A DNA stretch of 24,044 nt, taken from positions 1-24,044 of the forward strand of contig JAFLUK010000009.1 of the NCBI GenBank assembly GCA_022508865.1, in the 5' to 3' direction. Shown here in pieces: positions 1 through 6,736 of this stretch. The position numbers and the translations under genes were made by a program. The notes below the pieces were generated by a model. The model did not search any database. It was given only the letters and a program-made list of their open reading frames with translations, and was not told where the DNA came from. Numbering within the stretch: position 1 is the stretch's first letter; every line of letters begins with the position of its first letter. Origin of the DNA: Oscillospiraceae bacterium (GTDB lineage Bacteria; Bacillota; Clostridia; Oscillospirales; Acutalibacteraceae).

Positions 1-971
1 ACATCAAGGAGTTTATCCTCTTTGCCTGCCTGCTTTAACTGGCTGAGAAGGTTAGAAAGCATACCGCCGGGAACCTGATAGAGAAGTGCTGATGCATCTG
101 TTGCGAGCATCTTGGGGTCAATAAGACCGCTGTCAATATACTTCTGACGGAGTCCCATAAAGTATTCTCTGATTTCTGCAAGTGCCTTGAGGTCAAGACC
201 GGTGTCATACTCTGTACCCTGAAAAGCGGCAACGATTGACTCTGTTGCAGAATGAGATGTACCATTTGCAAGTGGCGACATTGCAGTATCAACAACATCA
301 CAGCCGTTTTCTACAGCTTTCATAATACACATTGAAGAAAGACCTGCTGTTGCATGGGTGTGGAGCTGAATCGGAATGTTAACAGCACTCTTTAAGTCCT
401 TAATAAGACTTTCGCAGTTATAAGGAGTGAGGAGAGCAGCCATATCCTTAATACAGATTGAATCTGCACCCATTTCTTCAATTTTCTTTGCATAGTTTAC
501 ATAGTACTGATTGTCAAAAACAGGACCTGTTGTGTAGCTGAGAGCTATCTGTGCGTGAGCACCTTCCTTTTTTGCAGCCTTTACAGCTGTTTCAAGGTTC
601 TTAATGTCGTTAAGTGCGTCAAAAATTCTGATAATGTCAATACCGTTTGCAACAGACTTTTGAACAAAATATTCAAGAACATCATCTGCATAATGACGGT
701 AACCCAGCATATTCTGACCACGGAAAAGCATTTGAAGCTTTGTATTAGGGCAAGCCTTACGAATTGTACGAAGTCTTTCCCATGGGTCTTCGTCAAGGAA
801 TCTTAAGCAGGCATCAAAAGTTGCACCACCCCAACATTCCAATGAATAAAAACCGATTTTATCCAGTTCAGGGAGAATTGGCAGCATATCAGAAAGAGGC
901 ATTCTTGTTGCAAGAAGCGACTGATGAGCATCTCTAAGAACTGTTTCTGTAATTTTGAGTTTCTTAGCCAT
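1..971 (-). CDS. oadA: OadA/PycB-type carboxyltransferase subunit (oxaloacetate decarboxylase alpha or transcarboxylase 5S), 3' end cut by window edge
   Basis: Biotin-dependent carboxyltransferase that moves CO2 between carboxybiotin and pyruvate/oxaloacetate in the cytoplasm. 323 codons are visible from ATG at 971; the rest lies beyond position 1. The translation starts MAKKLKITETVLRDAHQ, the family's TIM-barrel opening with the metal-binding Asp (D14). ICIKDMAAL holds the Lys (about K175) that is carbamylated in relatives, and LHTHATAG (about 203-210) supplies the two metal-binding His. The visible part covers most of the catalytic barrel. The start has a purine-rich ribosome site (GGAAGGAAG) upstream and lies 26 bases after the biotin carrier gene, so it is third in the cluster. 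Whether a biotinyl domain is fused at its C-terminus cannot be seen. The separate carrier gene suggests not, which would fit a 5S or short OadA subunit. The family is secure; the choice among decarboxylase, transcarboxylase and pyruvate carboxylase B is open. Confidence 0.9.
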   Translation of the reverse strand, partial: MAKKLKITETVLRDAHQSLLATRMPLSDMLPILPELDKIGFYSLECWGGATFDACLRFLDEDPWERLRTIRKACPNTKLQMLFRGQNMLGYRHYADDVLEYFVQKSVANGIDIIRIFDALNDIKNLETAVKAAKKEGAHAQIALSYTTGPVFDNQYYVNYAKKIEEMGADSICIKDMAALLTPYNCESLIKDLKSAVNIPIQLHTHATAGLSSMCIMKAVENGCDVVDTAMSPLANGTSHSATESIVAAFQGTEYDTGLDLKALAEIREYFMGLRQKYIDSGLIDPKMLATDASALLYQVPGGMLSNLLSQLKQAGKEDKLLD

Positions 972-997
972 TGTTATAATCTTCCTTCCCTGTTATA

Positions 998-1360
998 TCA
1001 GCCGATTGTTACAAGAACTTTACCTGAATCAACTGATTCGCCTTTTGATACGCAGATTGATGTTATTGTACCTGCGCAAGGAGCAGCAATTTCATTTTCC
1101 ATTTTCATAGCTTCAAGGATAACAACTGTATCGCCCTCGGCAACTGTTGCGCCGTTTGAAACCTTGATGTCTACTACTGTACCGGGCATTGGAGCTTCAA
1201 CAGGTGTACCCTCGCCTGCAGGAGCAGCAGCCGGAGCGGGAGCAGCGGCAGGTGCAGGTGCTGCGGCAGGAGCAGCAGCTACAGGAGCAGCGGAACCGCC
1301 CACTTCTTCTACCTGAACATCATATGTTGTACCATTAACTGTAATCTTTAAATTTTTCAT
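998..1360 (-). CDS. Biotin carboxyl carrier protein (1.3S/OadA-biotinyl type)
   Basis: Small carrier whose lysine-bound biotin shuttles CO2 between two carboxyltransferase active sites. The 120-residue product has three parts: an N-terminal strand region (MKNLKITVNGTTYDVQVEE), an Ala/Pro-rich flexible linker (about residues 24-50), and a biotinyl/lipoyl domain (about 52-120) with the EAMKMENE motif, in which K86 is the predicted biotinylation site. This length and layout are typical of free carriers in transcarboxylase, methylmalonyl-CoA decarboxylase and oxaloacetate decarboxylase systems; fatty-acid AccB is longer and differs at the N-terminus. ATG at 1360 is preceded by GGGGAAG at good spacing. 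It sits between the 12S-like gene (46 bases upstream) and the OadA-like gene (26 bases downstream), so the three are almost certainly co-transcribed. No biotin carboxylase gene is visible, as expected for decarboxylases or transcarboxylases. Confidence 0.93.
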   Translation of the reverse strand: MKNLKITVNGTTYDVQVEEVGGSAAPVAAAPAAAPAPAAAPAPAAAPAGEGTPVEAPMPGTVVDIKVSNGATVAEGDTVVILEAMKMENEIAAPCAGTITSICVSKGESVDSGKVLVTIG

Positions 1361-1406
1361 TGTAATCTTCCCCTTTATGATTGAATTGTAAACTTATTAT
1401 TTAAAA

Positions 1407-2702
1407 TCAGCCGATTGTTGAGTGTTTCTTTGGAAGAGTTGTAACTCTCTTGCTCATAAGCATTGTTACAGCCTGACAAAGAGTTGTTCTAAGCTCTGCT
1501 TCTGTAACGATGTTTTCAATAACGCCGTCTTCTGCTGCCTTGAATGCAGACAGTGTTTCTTCTGCAAATTTCATTGCAACAGCTTCCTGTTCAGCAACAG
1601 GAACTTCCATTTTTTCAGGAGCCATCATAAATGCAGCAGCCATTTCGCTTAACGGAGAAACAACAGTGTTTGGAAGTGCAAGGGTCAAATCTGTCTGTGC
1701 GCCTGTTCCTGCCATTGCAATATATGCAGTACCAACAGCCTTGCCGGTAATTACTGTTATCTTTGTTGTTGTCGACTCTGCATAAGCATTTGTAACAGAG
1801 GTTGCTGCACCCAAGCAGTCAAATCCTTCACTGTTAAGGAATGTGATAACAGGAATTGAAAATGCATCACAGAATTTTACAAGCTTGGTAATCTTTTTGC
1901 CGTCAGGCTTCTGAAGCTTGCCGCCCTTTGTCTGAACAACACCGACAACCTCGCCCTGAAGTCTTGCAAAGCCCACCTTTGCTGTTTCGCCAATGTGGTC
2001 ATAGAGCTTAATGTCGGAACCTTCGTCCATTACTGCGCAAACTACACATGGAGCATCCTGCATAGGTAAGTTTTCCTCTGCGCAAGGGGCTGTAGAAAGA
2101 TTGTTTGAAGGCATATAGAGAAGTAAATCCTTTGCCTTGCTCAAAGCATCCTCTTTATCCTCTGCAATAATTGCAACACTGCAGTTACAACCTTCGCCGC
2201 TGCCTGTGCTTACTGAAAGATTTGCATCCTTTGCCTTGATAACAAAGTCAGCAGAAGAAGCTGTAATGGCTGATGTGCCAAGACAATCTGAAAGTACAAC
2301 AGAAATCTGCGGAACAACACCTGAAAGTGTGCTTGCAGAGTTAAGAACTGTGCCGTAAGCTGTGAGAAGCTCATTACCTTCCTTTAATTTACCGCCCAGG
2401 CTGTCATAGATACCAACAACAGGAGCACCGTTTTTCAGTGCAAGCTCATAAACCTTCTTAAGCTTTGCAGCCTGTGCCTTGCTCATTGCACCCTTTGCAA
2501 CATCAATATTCTGGCAGAAAGCATAGCAAGGAAGTCCATTAACCGAACCATAGCCCGCTACTGCCTCTGCATAGTCATCCCCTGACTTTGCATATGTGTT
2601 GATTTCAAGAAAGCTTCCCTCGTCAAAAAATTCTGTAATAATTTTGTATGCAGAAGTTTTTGCAATTTCAGCCTTAGCCTGAGTAATCTTTTCTGTACTC
2701 AT
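1407..2702 (-). CDS. Divergent acyl-CoA carboxylase/decarboxylase-type carboxyltransferase subunit (12S/MmdA/PccB-like), short form
   Basis: Member of the crotonase-fold carboxyltransferase family (MmdA, GcdA, PccB, transcarboxylase 12S). Recognisable anchors are FFDEGSFLEI near the N-terminus, LALKNGAPVVGIYDS, GVVPQISVV, LLLYMPSNNL, and in the second half AYAESTTTKITVITGKAVGTAY. At 431 residues it is well below the usual roughly 510. The stretch before LLLYMPSNN that normally carries the TGE...ELGGA...H motif is missing or collapsed. The Gly-rich oxyanion motifs also differ: DSLGGKLKEG in place of DSGGARIQEG, SDCLGTSAIT in place of GPCAGGAVYS, and KAVGTAY in place of KAYGGAY. It therefore probably has an altered substrate or activity. 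ATG at 2702 is preferred over GTG at 2705 because GAGG then lies 7 bases upstream. It is the first gene of the biotin cluster, behind a candidate promoter at 2784-2812. The family is clear; the substrate is unknown. Confidence 0.82.
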   Translation of the reverse strand: MSTEKITQAKAEIAKTSAYKIITEFFDEGSFLEINTYAKSGDDYAEAVAGYGSVNGLPCYAFCQNIDVAKGAMSKAQAAKLKKVYELALKNGAPVVGIYDSLGGKLKEGNELLTAYGTVLNSASTLSGVVPQISVVLSDCLGTSAITASSADFVIKAKDANLSVSTGSGEGCNCSVAIIAEDKEDALSKAKDLLLYMPSNNLSTAPCAEENLPMQDAPCVVCAVMDEGSDIKLYDHIGETAKVGFARLQGEVVGVVQTKGGKLQKPDGKKITKLVKFCDAFSIPVITFLNSEGFDCLGAATSVTNAYAESTTTKITVITGKAVGTAYIAMAGTGAQTDLTLALPNTVVSPLSEMAAAFMMAPEKMEVPVAEQEAVAMKFAEETLSAFKAAEDGVIENIVTEAELRTTLCQAVTMLMSKRVTTLPKKHSTIG

Positions 2703-2745
2703 CACTATTCCTCGCTTTCACGTATAATACAAACTTACATACCAC

Positions 2746-2758
2746 TAGTATTATACTA
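2746..2758. promoter_or_regulatory. Candidate operator palindrome in the 12S-like gene leader
   Basis: A perfect 13-base inverted repeat, TAGTAT-T-ATACTA, lies between the candidate promoter (2784-2812) and the start codon at 2702. A third copy of the half-site (ATACTA on the plus strand) sits at 2770-2775. The spot, just downstream of a predicted start of transcription, would suit a repressor. The region is very A/T-rich, so chance is a real alternative. No known regulator motif was recognised. Confidence 0.35.
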
Positions 2759-2783
2759 TTATATTTAAAATACTACATAAATC

Positions 2784-2812
2784 ATTATATCCCAAAACTT
2801 CTTCCAATACAA
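2784..2812 (-). promoter_or_regulatory. Candidate SigA promoter of the biotin carboxyltransferase operon
   Basis: Read on the minus strand: -35 TTGTAT (2812-2807), 17-base spacer, -10 TATAAT (2789-2784). The -10 is a perfect consensus and the spacer ideal; the -35 is only half consensus. Two further TATAAT strings occur downstream (within 2750-2765) without good -35 partners. The promoter lies between the terminator at 2817-2849 and the first gene. Confidence 0.6.
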
Positions 2813-2816
2813 GGAA

Positions 2817-2849
2817 AAAGTGTGCAAATCGGAATATTTTGCACACTTT
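2817..2849 (-). terminator. Rho-independent terminator of the M50-scpAB-rluB unit
   Basis: A perfect 12-base stem, AAAGTGTGCAAA pairing with TTTGCACACTTT around a 9-base loop, is followed on the minus strand by a run of five T. It lies about 90 bases past the stop of the pseudouridine synthase gene and just before the next promoter, so it separates two transcription units. Confidence 0.82.
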
Positions 2850-2938
2850 AAATAATTGTTTGGGATTAATTTGTAATTTATTGTTAAATTGCTCAAAACA
2901 TATGGAGAAAAACAGCAAAATATAAGCCGTCTGAAAGG

Positions 2939-3691
2939 TTATTTCATATGGAATGATGGGTTTGGATTAGCTGTCAGCTTGTCAATTTCCTTTTGAGTAA
3001 GATCTCTCCAATCCCCTGTCTTCAGCATACCTAGCTTAACTGTGCCGATAGCAGTTCTCTTTAGTCTTGCAACTTCTAAACCAAGCTGTTCGCACATTTT
3101 GCGGATTTGGCGGTTTCTACCCTCGTGGAGGAGGATTTCAAGCACAACTCTTCCCTCCTGACGAGTTACAATTCTTACCTCGCAGGGCTTTGTTTGGTAG
3201 CCGTCAATTGTCATACCAACCATCATCCGGGTTACCTGTTCATCATTTATGCTTGGTCGTACAGTTACACGATACACCTTGTAAATATCCTTTTTAGGGT
3301 GAGTTACCGTATTGGCAAACTCGCCGTCGTTTGTCATAAGTAGCATACCTTCACTGTCTCTGTCAAGTCTTCCCACAGGATAAATGCGTTCTTCAATATC
3401 GCTGACAAGCTCTGCAACACATTTTCTGCCCATGTCGTCACTCATTGTTGTAACATAGCCACGGGGCTTGTGAAGCATTATGTATCTTTTCTTAGGCATG
3501 GCTGTTCCCTTGATACGCTTACCCTGAACAAACACCTTGTCGTTAACAGGGTCTACCTTGTCGCCGATTTCGGCCACTCTGCCATTTATCTTTACACAGC
3601 CCTGTCTAATTAAATCTTCCGATTTTCTTCGGGAGGCTACTCCGCAATCAGCCATCATTTTTTGTAATCTTACCAATTCTTTTTTAGCCAT
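2939..3691 (-). CDS. rluB: Pseudouridine synthase, RsuA/RluB family
   Basis: Isomerises a uridine in ribosomal RNA to pseudouridine in the cytoplasm. The 250-residue product has an N-terminal S4 RNA-binding domain (about residues 5-55; ADCGVASRRKSEDLI and GCVKINGRVA) and the RsuA/RluB catalytic domain. GRLDRDSEGMLLMTNDG contains the invariant catalytic Asp (D110), and LLHEGRNRQIRKMCEQLG is the family's C-terminal motif. Length matches RluB-type enzymes of Firmicutes, which modify a 23S position; the exact target cannot be read here. It is the last gene of the unit starting at 8237, 40 bases after the carboxypeptidase, and is followed by a strong terminator. In Bacillus and Clostridia the same enzyme lies beside scpAB, ytfI, ytfJ and dacB. 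Confidence 0.92.
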   Translation of the reverse strand: MAKKELVRLQKMMADCGVASRRKSEDLIRQGCVKINGRVAEIGDKVDPVNDKVFVQGKRIKGTAMPKKRYIMLHKPRGYVTTMSDDMGRKCVAELVSDIEERIYPVGRLDRDSEGMLLMTNDGEFANTVTHPKKDIYKVYRVTVRPSINDEQVTRMMVGMTIDGYQTKPCEVRIVTRQEGRVVLEILLHEGRNRQIRKMCEQLGLEVARLKRTAIGTVKLGMLKTGDWRDLTQKEIDKLTANPNPSFHMK

Positions 3692-3731
3692 TTCTTTTTT
3701 CCTTTTTTATCTTTCCTTTTTAGCTTTAACG

Positions 3732-4859
3732 CTAATTACCAAAAATACTTTTTAAAAAACTGAAAAATCCACCCTCTGTCTTTTCACTACCGACAGATTT
3801 TTTATATACAAGAGATTTTTTATCTATTACTTTTCCTTTTTGATAATAGAGCACCATTCCTGCCCTTTCTCCCTGTTTTACAGGAGCATAAGCAAAGGGC
3901 TCTATCATAATTTTTCTCTTTATTTTGCTATCGTCCTCGTCAAGCACGAAACTATTTTGAGGAATATTTATCTCCACTGAATTTTCTTTTCCGCCAACCA
4001 CTGTTTGGGTAATTTCGGTACTTTTAAAATGCTTACTTCTAAGCACAGAAAAGCCGTAGTCATATAGAGATTTATGGTCCTGCCAATCGTTTTTGTCGTT
4101 TAAAGTTACGGCAACCAGTGTAATTCCGTTTTTCTCTGCCGCTGTAACAAGGCATCTTCCTGCTGCCATGGTATAACCTGTTTTGCCGCTTATGCAATAG
4201 GGATATTCCGAAAGAAGTCTGTTATGGTTATGATATGTTACTGTTTTATCATTAGGACTAACAAAGGCAACTGTTTTATTTACCGAACCACTGATTTCTT
4301 TAAACTTCTTATTTTTAAGACATTCTGTCATAAGAAGCGCCATATCATATGCGGTGGTGTAGTGGTTATCGTCATCAAGTCCCGATGGAGTAACAAAGTG
4401 ACTGCTTTGCATACCAATAGACTTTGCCCTTTTGTTCATCAAATCAGCAAACTTTTCTTTGCTGCCGGCAACTGTAACAGCAGCTGCTGTTGCAGCGTCA
4501 TTACCCGAGGGGAGCATCATACCAATGCACAAATCATCAATGTGGACCTTTTCACCCACCTTGAGGTACATTGAACTGCCTTCCTCTATCATTGACTGTT
4601 TAAAGGTGACAATTTTATCATTTTTCTCTGCAAATTCAAGAGTTAGCAGAGTAGTCAACAGCTTGGTTGTGGAAGCCATTTTCATCTTTGCGTTTTCCCT
4701 ATTTGCATAGATTACTCTGCCGTTGTTTGCACAGTAAAGTATTGAAGCGCCTGCCGAGGTTGACACAGTATCCACCAGGGCATAGGAGCTTTCCTCTGTA
4801 ATAATGCAGGAAAAGAATATTAAAAATATAGACAACACGGCACAAACTAATCTTTTCAA
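3732..4859 (-). CDS. D-alanyl-D-alanine carboxypeptidase (penicillin-binding protein 5/DacB-DacF family)
   Basis: Removes the terminal D-Ala from peptidoglycan stem peptides outside the membrane. All three active-site motifs are present: STTK (nucleophile S63, K66), SGN (118-120) and KTG (226-228). Residues 1-27 form a signal peptide (MKRL, a long hydrophobic run, then ESSYA). The C-terminus, after a beta-rich domain, ends in GFFSFLKSIFGN, consistent with the amphipathic membrane-anchoring helix of low-mass PBPs. The 375-residue length fits. The start is TTG at 4859: the reading gives a proper signal peptide and AGGTGG lies just upstream. In B. subtilis the gene at this position is dacB (spore cortex), and the spore gene ytfJ is immediately upstream here, so a sporulation role is plausible but inferred; the vegetative paralogue is also possible. 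Confidence 0.92.
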   Translation of the reverse strand: MKRLVCAVLSIFLIFFSCIITEESSYALVDTVSTSAGASILYCANNGRVIYANRENAKMKMASTTKLLTTLLTLEFAEKNDKIVTFKQSMIEEGSSMYLKVGEKVHIDDLCIGMMLPSGNDAATAAAVTVAGSKEKFADLMNKRAKSIGMQSSHFVTPSGLDDDNHYTTAYDMALLMTECLKNKKFKEISGSVNKTVAFVSPNDKTVTYHNHNRLLSEYPYCISGKTGYTMAAGRCLVTAAEKNGITLVAVTLNDKNDWQDHKSLYDYGFSVLRSKHFKSTEITQTVVGGKENSVEINIPQNSFVLDEDDSKIKRKIMIEPFAYAPVKQGERAGMVLYYQKGKVIDKKSLVYKKSVGSEKTEGGFFSFLKSIFGN

Positions 4860-4927
4860 AAAACCACCTCACAAAAATGTATGAAGTAATTTTTTTAATA
4901 TTACCCTGTGCAGACTTGAAAATATAA

Positions 4928-5365
4928 TTATTCTTCAACCTCTGTATCGGTAACAATAACTTCGGGTGTTGTTGAACTGCCGTCCTTTTTGTTATTTTTT
5001 TTCTTCTTAAACAAATCAGAAACCTTATCAAACAAATCGGGTACCATTCCGATTGCCTTATCAAGAGAACCGTCCTTTTCTCCTACGCCAACCATTCTGA
5101 TTTCGCCCTTGCTAACTGTAAGGAAACCTACAGGATTAATGGTGATACCGGCACCGCTACCGCCGCCAAAGCAATCCTTGCCATCCTTTTTTGAAGGAAA
5201 ATCAGAGCCACCGCTGGCAAAGCCGTAGCTGACCTTGGAAACAGGCACAATTACTGTACCGTCAGGTGTGGTAATGGGGTCGCCAATGATAGTATTTACA
5301 TCTACCATTTCTTTAATTTTTTGCATTGTAACGCCCATCAAGCTTTCAATAGGATGTTCATTCAT
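4928..5365 (-). CDS. ytfJ: GerW family sporulation protein (YtfJ)
   Basis: Spore protein of the GerW/YtfJ family; the B. subtilis member is needed for normal germination with L-alanine. The 145-residue product shows the family's conserved core: HPIESLMGVTMQKIKEMVD at the start, TTPDGTVIVPVSKVSYGFA (about 33-51), a Gly-rich stretch (CFGGGSGAGITINPVGFL) and VSKGEIRM. The C-terminal third is a lysine-rich segment and an acidic tail (VIVTDTEVEE). There is no signal peptide or clear membrane helix. AAGGAG lies upstream of ATG at 5365. It sits 31 bases after a DUF2953 gene, the same ytfI-ytfJ pairing seen in Bacillus. Its presence supports a spore-forming (or recently spore-forming) host. Confidence 0.92.
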   Translation of the reverse strand: MNEHPIESLMGVTMQKIKEMVDVNTIIGDPITTPDGTVIVPVSKVSYGFASGGSDFPSKKDGKDCFGGGSGAGITINPVGFLTVSKGEIRMVGVGEKDGSLDKAIGMVPDLFDKVSDLFKKKKNNKKDGSSTTPEVIVTDTEVEE

Positions 5366-5396
5366 AATTAAATTCTCCTTACTTTATTAATCTATT

Positions 5397-6053
5397 TTAC
5401 TTTCTGAATTTCATTTTTAGGTAGGTTTTTCCTGCTTTAAACAGAGCCTTAAATACTATTCCCAAAACAAATAATATTCTGATTGATGAATGTAGCTGTG
5501 CAGTTACCTGTGTTTTACTGTTTTCTTCAAAGTTACATCTAATATCTGCACTATAATCATTTACATTCAGTCTTGTGTATATCTGCCCAAGAATGGGATA
5601 TATTACGGCACAGGCAGTTCCGTACTGTATTGCAGTATCGGAGGCATCATCACCGCCAATGACAATTTCTACATTCAAATCGTGAATAATATAATATTTT
5701 AAAAAACCTTTGAGTACGCCTGACACTAACGACAATAAATCCTTGAGTATATCAATAAGTCCTGACAAGCCCTGCTTTTTCATCAAGTCGGAAATGGGAT
5801 TTTTCTTTTTTTGCTTTGCTGTATTTTGGGACTGTTTTTCAGGCTTTTTCTTCTTTTTTTTCTTTTTCACATTGGGCTGTTTTTTAGGTTTCTTCTTCTT
5901 TTTATAATTTTCGGATTTAAAAACAAATTTAAAGAAAAGCACCTTTACAGTTAATTCAGGCTTGTCCTTATACAGTAAATTTACATTAATGTTAAACAAG
6001 GACAAAACAAAAAGAAAAATCAGTATTGATACTATTATGATGAATGCAATCAT
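5397..6053 (-). CDS. ytfI: DUF2953 domain protein (YtfI-like), membrane-anchored with poly-lysine segment
   Basis: Function unknown; DUF2953/YtfI proteins are usually encoded beside ytfJ/gerW, as here. The product (218 residues from ATG at 6053) starts with a hydrophobic helix (about 3-20), then a short beta segment (VNLLYKDKPELTVKVLFFKF). A very lysine-rich stretch (about 52-87) includes a run of eight consecutive Lys. The DUF2953 region follows: HDLNVEIVIGGDDASDTAIQYG, then GQIYTRLNVNDYSADIRCNF. A second hydrophobic segment (SIRILFVLGIVFKALF) is near the C-terminus. A TTG one codon upstream (6056) could also be read as a start. ATG is preferred because GAGG is 8 bases away. Only three bases separate it from the scpB stop, suggesting coupled translation. 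Confidence 0.82.
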   Translation of the reverse strand: MIAFIIIVSILIFLFVLSLFNINVNLLYKDKPELTVKVLFFKFVFKSENYKKKKKPKKQPNVKKKKKKKKPEKQSQNTAKQKKKNPISDLMKKQGLSGLIDILKDLLSLVSGVLKGFLKYYIIHDLNVEIVIGGDDASDTAIQYGTACAVIYPILGQIYTRLNVNDYSADIRCNFEENSKTQVTAQLHSSIRILFVLGIVFKALFKAGKTYLKMKFRK

Positions 6054-6056
6054 CAA

Positions 6057-6680
6057 TTATTCCTCTGTAGCCATTGCTACAATTTCTTCCGGTGTAGCTG
6101 TAATTGTTTCCTCTGTAGAATCTTTTACTTCCTGAATTTCGGTAGTTTCTTCAGATACTTCCTTTTGTTCCTTTTCGGGAATTTTGGGAAGCTCATCTAT
6201 TGAACTGATATTAAAGCACCTGAGGAAATTTTCTGTTGTCCCGTAAAGCAAAGGTCTGCCGGGAAGCTCCAGCCTGCCCTTTTCTTCAACAAGTTCCTTT
6301 ACTGTAAGAGAGCCGATGACGCCCGAACAATCAACGCCACGAATTTGCTCAACAAAAGCCTTTGTAACAGGCTGATTATATGCAATTACAGACAGTACCT
6401 CCATTGCCGCCTGACTAAGGGGCTTTTTTCTGTTAAGGTCCATTACCGTTCTGATTTGCTGCTGATATTCCTTATGGGTGACAAACTGGTAGGAATCATC
6501 ATACCTCATAATTTTGAAACCGTGGTTCTGGCTGTTAAACTCTTCTTTCAGCTCTTCCATAAGATTTTCTGTCTTTTTAGGTGTAAGCTCCAAGGCTTCT
6601 GTAAGCCTTTGCAAATCTACCGAGTCACCCGCTGCAAAAAGTATTGCCTCTGCAGCTCTTTTCATTTCCTGATTATCCAT
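6057..6680 (-). CDS. scpB: Segregation and condensation protein B
   Basis: Partner of ScpA and SMC in the bacterial condensin complex, which compacts and segregates the chromosome. The 207-residue product carries the two winged-helix domains of ScpB: AAEAILFAAGDSVDLQRL at the start, KKPLSQAAMEVLSVIAYNQP (about 84-103), and VDCSGVIGSLTVKELVEEKG followed by GRPLLYGTTENFLRCFNI. After residue 170 comes a Glu/Thr-rich, probably disordered tail, which varies within the family. ATG at 6680 has GAGGA upstream. It lies 56 bases after scpA in the usual scpA-scpB order. Confidence 0.95.
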   Translation of the reverse strand: MDNQEMKRAAEAILFAAGDSVDLQRLTEALELTPKKTENLMEELKEEFNSQNHGFKIMRYDDSYQFVTHKEYQQQIRTVMDLNRKKPLSQAAMEVLSVIAYNQPVTKAFVEQIRGVDCSGVIGSLTVKELVEEKGRLELPGRPLLYGTTENFLRCFNISSIDELPKIPEKEQKEVSEETTEIQEVKDSTEETITATPEEIVAMATEE

Positions 6681-6736
6681 ATATTATTCCTCTATAGAAT
6701 TATAATTATACTCGTACCGACTTTTTTACTACTCTA

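Noticed and set aside
924..1316. Plus-strand open frame of 130 codons opposite the biotin carrier
   Set aside because: Its Ala/Gly-rich end is the complement of the carrier's Ala/Pro linker (both GCN-rich); no independent support.
1005..1420. 13-base identity (tcagccgattgtt) at the 3' ends of the carrier and the 12S-like gene
   Set aside because: Both proteins end in Thr-Ile-Gly or similar, so the shared codons and stop explain it; too short to count as a repeat or recombination site.
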